Part shown: piece after piece, positions 35,401 to 47,400 of the stretch
Layout of the letters: the number at the start of each line of letters is the position of its first letter
Position numbering within the stretch: the stretch's first letter is position 1
Source of the DNA: Ryuthela nishihirai
Lineage: Eukaryota; Arthropoda; Arachnida; Araneae; Heptathelidae
Direction: 5' to 3'
DNA: 64,000 nt
Assembly (NCBI GenBank): GCA_038380435.1
Contig: JAWZYU010000699.1
Coordinates: 20,001-84,000, forward strand
The notes under the pieces: model-generated
Database searches by the model: none
Told to the model about the DNA's origin: nothing
The model's input: only the letters and a program-made list of their open reading frames with translations
Made by a program: the position numbers and the translations under genes

Positions 35401-38400
35401 CTTTAATGCTTGTTTCTGGGTAATATACTTATATGCTCTAAGTAAATATGGACTTATTGTGAATTTCTTATATTTCATAGGGTGCACCGAAGTAAAATAT
35501 ATTACATTTAGAATAAACATGGTTTTCGATATCCTTCTAAATCACATCTAGGTATCTTCTTCTTAATAAAGGATATTTAGTATGGTAATTCTGCATTAAT
35601 TTCTGTTTCGTGTGCATATTGTATAGTGAGCAGGACACTATTAAATGCCTCTATTAAAGTGCATAGCATATTTATAGGATAATCGCAAAAAAAGTAACAC
35701 ATCATCAATATAACGAACATATAATGATGGTTTAAAAATAGCTTTATCTAAGGCTGTATTCTCTACTTGTTGCATTACATCGACCATGCACCCAGACAGT
35801 GGCGATCCATAGGGACCCCATCTGTCTGGACCCATGCTGTCCCCCCTGTCTGGATCATCCCATTTCCCACTCAACACAATAATAGTGAATATGCATTAAC
35901 TAAATATAAATCATCTGCAACTTGCAGTATTTACTTTTTAAATTTACACCGTTTTCTGCTGAGGTCCTGCCATCCTCTCAGACCTACTCTGGCATATAAA
36001 CTGACAGGCTCCTGTCAGACCTCTGTGGCAAGCAGCTGCTTGAGGGGGTATTTATTTTTATTTATTTATGCTACATTATACAGGAATTAAATCCAAATTG
36101 CATTAAAAAAAATACATTTATATGAATAAAAAAAAGTTATGAGTTTATTGCCAGAAGAGGCAGGCACCTCTTCTGGTAATAAACTCATAACTTTTATTCA
36201 CCTTAGAGGGTGAGACCTAAAAAAAAACCAAAGCCATACAAAACATTCAAGAGCTAATCCAATAAACTGTTCAATAAGATGAAAAGCTATTATACTGTAA
36301 ATTAATCACTTACATTACACACCTTAAGAAATTTGTTAACACTCACGACGACACCATCTAGTGAGTGAATGCATTGAACTGCAAGTGTACGTGTTTATTG
36401 TTATTAGTTACTAGTTATTAGTGATTAAAATATATTTACATAATATAAAGAACAGTCTCGGCACTTTGTGAGCCTTGATCTGTTACAGTAGTAAACAAAT
36501 TAGCCTTCCCACTCAAGCAATCTGAGTTTAGCGATGATCATTTTATCTTACCCATTAACTGATCATGAATTTTGACAAAAATGCTTAAATAAACTCCTGT
36601 TTTTTGTTATATTTTTAACATTTTTAAAAGTTACATTTTTGGCATGCATGCTTCTTCGTACGAATGAAATTTAACTTAATCACTAATAATCAACAATACG
36701 TAATAAGCATCATCCAATGATTAACAATAGATATATTATAAAATTTAACATTTAGAACACAGAGAATAACAATAGTTATTGTGCCCAGTTCTCCAATGGT
36801 TTCTTTTGTGCATTGCTTGAAACATCAGTAGCAGCAAGCTTCATATGCAGCAACAGGAAATGGTGCTTGCCACAGCGAACTGAACTGTATCCATATGCTT
36901 TAACGAGATATAATCCCATGAAACCAGGAGAAGAGTTTTCGATATTAACGAAAATTAACTTAATCGCTAATAATTAATATTCAATATGTAGGCATCATCC
37001 CCTAATCAATAATAGATCAAATAATATATTTCAAAAGTCAGAATTACAATACATCAGAAATAACAACAAATGTTATTGTGACATGTTTTTTTTTAAGTGC
37101 TTGTCGCTGCATGACAAGCTGCCACAGCTTCTCGTGCAGCACGGGAAGCAAATGGCTTACCGCAGCCTAGTCGTAGCATCCATAAGTTTTTGTTATTAAT
37201 GAAAGTAAACCTAAGAGCTAATTATTAATAATTAACAATCAATATGTAAATATCATTAATCAAGCTAGGTAGTCACTGGAAAGAGAGCTATGCACCAATC
37301 CCGTGATGATGCATAGAACCGGAGAGAACTCCTTCTCAGGAGACAAGCTAGTGATGCTCTTCTAGAATATGAGTGCATTAATGAAAGGTTTCTTACAGCA
37401 AAATTTCAGACAAGCATTAAAGACTTGAATGTTATCTACTGTTATATGCCTCCACTGAGGATGCCAGTAAGGATGAGAAGGATATGTTTTGTGGAAAATT
37501 TCAGGATATTTTGAATTCTGTCAAGAAAGGAGATATTACCCTTGTTCTAGGTGACTTCAATGACAAAGTTGGTACTGACTCTGACCTTTGGGGAGGGATG
37601 ATAGGCCCTTTTGGTATTGGTAGCTGCAATGGGCAACCTCTCCTACAGGTAAGTAAACTTAATGGTTTGAGAATAACTAACACTTATTACAAACACCGTG
37701 ACATACATAAGTACATGTGTGTCACCAGATGGACTGCATAAGAATATGATTCATTATATATTAATTAACAGCAAATGAGCTAGTTCTGTTAGGAATACCA
37801 GGTCATATAGGGGAGCTGAAATTGGATCTGACCATTACCTTGTTAAAAGTGCCTTGCAACTTAACTTAAGAAGTGTGCTAAGGTTAAAAAAATTACCTTT
37901 AATTGTGAAGAACCACATTATTTCAGAAATGCTAAAAAATTAAATGTTATTTGGAGTGCAAACTGGAATTGTTCTATATCAATATTACTTACATTGTCTC
38001 TAACATTGGGATCAGCACCTCTCTCAAGTAATAATTTTACTGCTTCTAAATGCTTGTGTTCTGCTGACCACACTAATGGTGTCCATCCACCATCATCCTA
38101 TAACATACAAAATTAATTTTTTCAATCATAAAATACACAGGAAATTACAAAAATATAAACAACTTTATTCTACAAAGCGATTATTTCTTTAATTAACTTG
38201 ATTATATCTGTTCTTATTTAATCCTTAACCCTTTAACGCCCAGCAAATTTCAGAAAAGGGTAGAGGGTATTAAAGACAAAGGAATAGCACTATTTGGATG
38301 AGTCCATTTCAAAATGTTGGCCGTTTTGGGCCATTATTGGCATTAAAGGGTTAAAGCAATGGTTTCCAAATTGTGGGGAATGCCTCACAGGGGGGTCAAG

Positions 38401-41400
38401 GGTCACGGGGATGTGCTAAGGGGGCTACAGAGATTATACTAGACATGAGACAGATGAGACTTTTTTTACTTTTAAAAAATGCCAGAGATAACCAAGAATC
38501 TGTAACATAGCTTGTCTGGGTTTCTCATACAACATACAAACACATACACATAACAGCTGGTCTTAGTAGTCAGGTATGCTAACCACTAAACCAGGTAGAG
38601 CTTCTAGGAATTTTCTTTCTGAAAGTTACAACAAAATATATTTTTTAAATGAATTATTACAATATAAACCAAAACTAATATGCACATCTCTAGAATATCA
38701 CAATCTTAAATTTTTTTATGGCAGATAAAGTAGTTGAATAGAATTTTGCTAAAAACCCAAAAGTTCTACAAGATTTCTGATGGTTTTGAGCCAGTCCTTG
38801 AGAGTAGCCAAAGTAGCAGATCTATATTTTGTGAGTGGTCCTTTCCTAAAGTGTTAATAGAAAATACTGCAAAACTATAGTATTAGTAATTTTGTTCATC
38901 CTTACCTAACTCCACCAGCAATGTTTCAAACAATTGCTACAAACCTTACCAATGCACATATATGACTCAGTGTTATTATAGAGAGCTTCCATTACACTAA
39001 CTTGTCAGCTATTCCAATGATATAATGATCTACCACAAATTATGTTGATCAACAGTCAAAAGCCTTTTTGAAATCCTCAAAGCTAATAACCACAGGTTTT
39101 TGAAACTCTAAACATTTCTCAAGAATTTCCTAAGTGAAAATATTTGATCAACACATCCCCAACCACTTCTGGATCCACACTGTTCATGACGAAGTTGTCC
39201 ATCAACCAAATTCTTAATTCTATTAAGCATAATCATGCAAAGAACTTTACTTGGAACAGAAAGTAGACTAATTCCCCTATAATTATTACAAGAACTATGG
39301 TAACTTTTTTTTTAAAAATAGGGATAATAACAGCTCTAGTAAAATCCTTAGGAACAATGCATTTATCATAAAAAAAAATGCAAAATTTCAGTCAGCCATG
39401 TGACAACACAAATGTTCCCAGCCCTAATCATTTCAGTGGGGATTTTGTCCACCCCTGAGGTTTATGCAATTTTAAATAAAAAATAAATACCCACTCAAGC
39501 AGCTGCTTGCCACAGAGGTCTGACAGGAGCCTGTCAGTTTATTTGCCACAGTAGAAGGTCTTATCTTAGAAAATTCCAAAGTGACTTTTCACAATGTGAT
39601 GTAGAGCTAACATTAAACCAGTAATGATCCATTCTTATTACATTTTTTTAAAACATCTCTGAAATGATCAGCCCATGTAACCTCACCACTAACAATCAAT
39701 CACCTCGACATAATCCTCACCATCAACAACCTTATCATGTTTATCCCTCAATCCCTCTATGCCAGCCTGTTTCCTCCCACACAAAAGATGAACTATCTGG
39801 TGCAACTACCTGCTGTTGAGCTATCTAGGTGTTTCCTCTGCTTTGTCAGCCAAGCTATCGCATCAAAGATTTTTATCAGCTATTCTTTCTTAAAAAAGTT
39901 AAATTATATATTATTGAAAGGAAATTTCTTCCCGAATACTATAATATTTACTTGAAACAGAAAAAAAAAGGTTTATGAAATGGAGGAACACTTTCTTAGG
40001 CTGCTTTTTTTTATTAAACATTATGATCTGTTTTCTTTAAGTGTTGAATTTTGGGGGTCTTTGCTAAGTGCTGAAAAGTTAGTGCACCAGAGCAAAAAAA
40101 AAAACATATATATCATCAGAGTGGCACAGCCAAGTTACTGAGGGTTAGGGGAGCAAAAACTTTTAAAACTGTTGAATAATAATTTAATAACACGATAATG
40201 CTGTGGTACAAAAGTTAAAACATTCTTCCAGGGGAGTAGTTTTTCAAGCCCAGGGAAGTGCTGTATATTACCATTAACTATAATGGAATATACTTAAAAC
40301 AACACCTTAAAATTATCCCAATTTTTACATTCATATTCAAGGTTAACTCTTCAATATCAGAGACCAACTAGAGTTACATATAAAAATGAACATATTTACC
40401 AAATTGCAGGTACAATTGCATTATCAGCGATGATGTCATGCTGCAGTTGATGAATATAAATGCTACCAGTCCTGAAATGGTCCTCCTGTAGTTTTACAAT
40501 ATGTGCATATATGATGTGAACTGAAGTACTTCTTTACATTCCACATTCAGGTCAAAAACTTCTTTCAACACTGGTGCTTGAAATGCAATTATACTGCCAG
40601 TTGTTCGTGGTTTTTATCAGTTCAATCTTTTATGCCAGATGTTGTTATTGCAGTACTTTTCACCACATAATTGCATAATTATTACACAATTGAAAACATA
40701 CAAAGAAATGTTATCTTCTGTTGTACATCCGTTAACGTAAGGTAATAAACAAACAGTTGACATATGGTGATTAGCACTTTTTCCCCTGCTGCAAAAATCT
40801 TAGTAACTTGATTACTGGAAGTCAGCAAATGTTATTATAACCCATTGTTTAACATAGGTAATGCCATTGCTTTCAAAATGTTAAGAAACTTTAAAAACAT
40901 CTAAAACAAGAACCTCACAGGTTCATATGCTACGCATTTCACCACGAACTCGTAATCCACGTGGCATCCTCAGGCAAGGATGCCATATGCTATGAGTATG
41001 TCAACTATTTGTTTATTACCTTACGTTAACAGACGTACAACGGAAGATACTATTTCCTTGTATGTTTTCAATTGAGTAATAATTATGTAATTATGTGGCG
41101 AAAAGTACTGCAATAACAACATCTGGTATAAAAGATTGAACTGCTAAAAACCACCAACAACTGGCAGTGTAATTGCATTACAAGTACCAGTGTTGAAAGA
41201 AGTTTTTGACCTGAATGTGGAATGTAAAGAAGTACTTCAGTTCACACCATATATGCACATATTGTAAAACTACAGGAGAACCATTTCAGAACTGGTAGCA
41301 TTTATATTCACCAACTGCAGCATGACATCATCGCTGATAATGCAATTGTACCAGCAATTTGATAAATAAGTTCATTTTTATATATAACTCTAGTTGGTCT

Positions 41401-44400
41401 CTGATATTGAAGAGTTAACCTTGAGTATGAATGTAAAAATTGGGGTAATTTAAAGTGTTGTTTTAAGTATATTCTATTATAGTTAATGGTAATGTACAGC
41501 AATTCCCTGGGATTGAAAAACTACTCCTCTGGAAGAATGTTTTAACTTTTGTACCACAGCATTATCATGTTATTAAATTATTGTAGAATTTCAGCTGTGT
41601 TTAAACTTATTATCACTGTTGAATAAACTTAAAAGCTATTGATTTCATTTTTTTTAACAAAGCTTTGCCTGTGGAGGGAGTAAAACATCCTCAGTGAGTG
41701 TAGTGGGGGGTAGGGGGAAACTTATGCTGAAATTGTCCTTCCACAGAAGGACTCATTTCAGTGCCAAGCAAGTTTAATTTTGCTTCTGTATCCAAGATCT
41801 CATTCATTTTCAAGAACGATATGAGATCAAGTTATTTTTACTGAAAAAAGGAAGAAATAATAAAATAAAAATATATAACCTAATGTGATATTAAAATATT
41901 CATAGCAACAAGTTGCAAGCCGGTCATCTGATGTAGCATAACTCGCAAAAGTCAATCAATAGATCAACTGACCGAAAGATCAATAATTTACAAAAATAAA
42001 ATAAATCTACTGAAATTAAAACTAAGGTTTAAATATAAAAAAAAGCAAATACTAACTTTACAAAAGGTATCCGATACAGTGGAAAATCAATGATTGGAAA
42101 AGCACTGTAAACAATCTACTAAGGAGCCACTTCAAACACACAGAACAGAGATGTAGCACTTGTGTGAGCCACCTGCATACTCAGCTACAGGCAGTGAGCC
42201 GTGACTTAGTTGCAGCTGCAGCCAGTCTTGAAAAGTCTAAGAAGGCTGTTTTTACTTACAGTTTCGATTTTAAGAGTGGGAAAGATGCATAGAATGCTGG
42301 GATAAATGATATAAATATTAGAAATAATTCTGGTAATGTTGAAATAGGTTTATGACAGAAAAAGAATATAAAACAGGAGGAAAAATAGTGGTACATACTT
42401 TGTAATCCCAAAAATCTTCTGTCTTTAAAAATAGCATTTTTTTTTTTGTTAATTTTCAGGAGATTTTTGAAAATTTAAGGAAAAAATTTGTTGATAATAG
42501 TTCAAATCAAACTTGTGAGTTTAAATAAGGGGGTTGCTTCAGCAAAAAATAAAGTTAACATACAAAACGGCAATACCATATAGCACTTCTAAGAAACGGC
42601 AATCAGATAGCTTTAACAAGCCCTTTATATTGTATTTTAATAAAATTTGCCTCAAATGAAAAAAGAAAATATTATTTTTCATGCCTGAATTACATATTTT
42701 TTATGATATATATATATAAGAAAAATTTAAAACAGCAATTTTCATTTTTTTTTAAATCTATTTTTTTATTCTACTAAAAATGTGTATATGCATCCTCAGC
42801 CTATATTTGTGCATTCTGTGAGCACATACATACAACATGGACACTAGAAGAGTTAAACTTTATAACTTTTTTTCACATTTTTATCCATATAAGTATAAAT
42901 TAAGAACTGCCTATATAACAAGATGTTAATTAGAGCACACATTTGTCAGTTTTTTTCAGTCTTGTAACAAACTGTTACTGTATTAAACACAATATAAATA
43001 GAAATAAGTATCAAAATATTGTACCTGAACATTTATATTTATTCTTCCAATGTCAAGAAATATTTTGCATATATCTACATCGCCACCTCTTGCAGCAAGA
43101 TGGAGGCAAGTCATTCCTTCTTCACCCTAAACAAAAGTAAAATTAATCTTTTTCACCTCTGTTATTTTAGCATAAATTCATGCAAAACCTCATATATTTT
43201 GCATTACACAAAGCAATAATATAAAGTTTTTTTAATCTACATTGAACTTTTTACTCATTTCAATATTATTTTAATTGTACTTGCTTATCAGGAAAATAGG
43301 GGGTGGGGATGGCTCAATTGGTAGTGTGCCAGGCTCAAAATCTGCAGTTCCCAGTTCGAGTCCCAGCTGGGCCAGTGTTCAGATTTATCTCTGCAAAACT
43401 CCCTGCCCATGGTCAGTAGGGGACACTGATGGGCTTGGAAAGGCCACCATCCAGTGGATGGGAAGTTAAACCGTGGCCCCGAGTGCAAGAGAGCCATACT
43501 CTATACACATTAAAGAACACACTGGATGGCCTTGATGGGAGGCTACCATGTCTCCCAACAGCTGTTCCAGTGGGTCCCTTCCCCCACCTTCTCTGAGCCT
43601 TCAGAGTCCTTGTGACCTGGTCATTTAGTCCACTGTGTGCAAAAAAAGTGCTGCTCAGAGGTAAAACAACCCAACTTATCAGGAACTGAAATGTAGAAAA
43701 AAATAAGGGTAATGAAAATATCAAAGATACACATTAGTGAATATGCACACATAGTGAATATGCACTGATGTAAAACTGATGTAAAAGGTTACATGAAATA
43801 TATAGAGGTGTATCCATACACCTTAAACTCTTATGAATTCTTACAACGCTGGTACATATTCCAAAATATTTGTTCATTTGTTTATTTCTAATTTTAATGA
43901 AATTTGATAAATTTAAACCCATAAGTTTTCTGTTAAATTTTACGTTTTCTGGAGATCATATATGCTTAACAGAAAGTCCAAATTGCACATTTTGAAGTAC
44001 TCCTAAAATTAATTACTTTTATTAAACTACTAAAACTATACAGAGATGATGAAAACATTTTTGAAATCTGTGAAAGTCAAGTTTTAACGAATAACAGATG
44101 CATTAAACACAGAGTGTGATGTGAACATGTACAGTGAAGCAACTGCTTAGAAGTGGCAAAAAACAAAATAATAAAAACGCAATTCCAAAACAAAATTTTT
44201 ATACAACTATTTATAAAATATTTTGGTGTAAATTTTTAAATGAGGCAATGAATTTTTATTTTAAAGGCTACATAGTTATATTTTTTAAGTCCACCTATTT
44301 TTATTGATGTATACGATCAGTAACCATAATCAAATATAAACTTACTGTTATAACGTATTAATATATTTTAACCTAAAAAATACATATATGAATGCTATTA

Positions 44401-47400
44401 ATTACATGCTTCCCAAATGCAAATATTCTCATAGCTTCCTTCTTTTCAAAGCCACAAATAATAAGACTCCTTGTAATATGTTGACTGAGCTGATCTAAAC
44501 ATTTGCAACTGATGCAACTATTGCAGGCTATTATAAATAAGTATCAACTATTGAAATTAGAAAAGTTAATCCTGATTTGAGGTTCTTATATAACTTATTC
44601 CAAACTGAAGCATTGTATGACACATGGTAATTCATTTCTTCCCCAAAAAAGTGACATTTCTAAAGTTGCACAATTGAAAACTGGGAAGAAAATACAAAGG
44701 AAGTTATTCTATTCTTGAGGAATAGGGGTGGACCAATAAGAGAATAACCTTTTAAATCCATATATGAGGATCACAGAACAGCTTTGAGACACAGCTCAAT
44801 GGTAATTAAAACTGTATTCCAGCCATTACATTTTTTCAAAATACTCCCCCTGACACTCCATACAGTATCTCATCCTCCAGAACCACTGACACCAATCAGT
44901 TTCCAGCATTATTTTCAACTGTTCCTCACATACTGCAGCAGCTTCATCTATGCTAGAAAACTGGTGTCCTCAAGTCAATCCTTCACCATAGGGAAGAGAA
45001 TGAAGTCACAGGCTGCCAGGTCTGAACTGTGGGCTGGATGGATTGTACCCATCCAGCCCTTAAGGGGAATCCTCTTGTCCAAAATGGACAAGAGGATTTC
45101 CCTTAAGCCAGTTCTTGGTCTCCTTTCTTCTGACTTTTCAGAACACTTTTGGAAGGCAAATAGTAGTATACCACTGCACGTTCACCGTAAATTGATTTTC
45201 CAGCAAAACTGTTGCCAGATGACCACAAATCCTGAAGAATGTTGCAAACATTTTCTTTCCATTGCTTCCTGGTCTTGAGAGTTGGATTGTCATTTGAGAA
45301 GACCCAAATGTATGACTGATGCTTTGTTTCTGGGTCCGATTGGTAGATCCATGTCTCATCTCCCAGAACAATGTCAGAAACCCAAAGAGAGTTGTCATTG
45401 TTGAACTGTTGAAGCATTTCATGGCACCATTCCAGACACATCTGTTTTTGAGTTTCAGTCAATTGTGAGGTGCCCGTTGAGAGGAAATTTTTTTCCACTC
45501 GAAGGTGGCTGTGGAGGATGGTTGTAATACTTGGCAAACTAATCTGCAGGGAAGTCTTGATGTCCTTGTAGGTCAGTCACATCTTCTTTGATCATTATCT
45601 CCACCATTGCAATATTTTCCTCAGCCACTGCCATCGATGGTCTTCTGCTTTGCTCTTAGTCTTTCACTGATGTCCAACCTCTATGAAATTCAGCAAACCA
45701 GTTGCATGTAAATGAACAAAGTCACCAAAAGCCTGTGTCATGCATTCCAGCAACTGGAATTCGTTTAAACCAATTTTGAAATTGTACAGAATCATTACAC
45801 AAAAATTCACTCTTTCCAACTCCATGGTTACTAACATAATGACACATGACTTGGAATGTTGCTACTCTCACTGCTAGTAGTAGAGGAATGAGTGCACCCT
45901 CACCTGCTTCCATTTTACATACAATGATGGAACTGTCCTGTGCCACATTCACTTTCCAGTTGGTCTGCACAAATATGCACATATCTCAAAACTTATCTAG
46001 TGACCTACGTATTGGTTAGATATTATTGTACATTATTATATTAATAAAATAAGCCCATATTTTTATTATTGCAACAAACAATGCATGTCTTTCACTGCTC
46101 AAAAAGGATGAATCATAGTTGGTTGGTTGTTTAGGGTTTTATGGTGCATCACATCTAAGACTATAATGCATCAAACAAAAAATAAAAATGGTAATAGTCT
46201 TGTAATCCTCAACTAAAGGTTAAATCAAGCAATAGATACACCCAAAAGTTAAAAAGTGTAAATCAACAACAAAGAAAACATATAAATTTTAACTAGAGTA
46301 TAAACATCAGGTATAAACTCCAAATATATATATATAGAAATAAAAGCAGCCTAGGTGTAAAATACCTGGGATAAACGTATTCAATACCAAACAAGAATAA
46401 AAAGGTGGAAACAGGTGGAAAAATTGAATTATCTGATAAAAGATGTCTGAATGTGAGAGGCTTAGACGTAAAATCGTGAAGGCTAAAAAAACATGTATTT
46501 CAAAGTTAAAATATGGACATTCGATTAAAATATGTTTAATAGATAAAATGGTGTCACAAAACTCACACTTAAGTTCGTTATCCACCCATAGAAGAAACAA
46601 ATGAGTAATAAATGAATAACCTAAGCAGAGCTAAGCAAGCAGCTTCCTTCTTGTGATACCTGCAGTAACATGACTACCATGGTTTGATAATAGGTTTGAT
46701 CTCAAAGAGCTTGTTTGTAAGCTATTCTGACCAAGATCTCTGCCACTGTGCTCAGAGCTCGATGGTAAAACACTGCCAGAATTCAGATATGGAACTGGCA
46801 GTGGAGTGTCAGACAGGGGCATCAGACAGCCATCATAGCTGTCCGATGGGCAATGATAAAGGTAATGACTTGGCAGCAGTGTCTGCCAAGTCATTGCCCC
46901 TGATGCTGACATGACAAAGCACCTAACAGAAGAGAATGGTGGTGGTGGCTGCCAGACAATTTACCTGTTGGCAGATCTTGGAAAGAACAGAGTGAGGTCA
47001 ATCCTCACAGAGATCAAAGCCTGTAGTGAGCTAAGCGAGTTGGTGTAGAGCACACACCAATGATGCTTAGCCACCACATGGTCCAAGACGAGGCTGATAG
47101 TATGCAACTCTGCAGTGAAGATGGAACACTGCAGCGGGATCTGGTCTGCAATGATTACATCACAGCAGACCATGGGTGATCCCACTGATGTGCCAGACTT
47201 CAAGCCATCTGTGAAGAGAAGCAAGAAGTCCAGGTACTCAGCTTGGTGGTTGGCCAAGAGTTGCCAATACACACAATCGGGTGTAAAGGCCTTCCCTGTC
47301 CTACAAAAGGAAAAATCACAGAAAGAAGAAACAGCAAGCCATGGTGGAAGTGACTTGGCTGTTGAGACTGGTGTCAATGTCTCACAGGTAACCTCAGACA

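Noticed and set aside
36660..37262. CRISPR-like array
   Set aside because: Units are long, diverged and few, without regular spacers, in a eukaryotic genome.
40168..41626. ACTGTTGAATAA as target duplication of the 1.4-kb inverted repeat
   Set aside because: The right copy is 33 bp outside the arm, so it cannot be claimed without other genomic copies.
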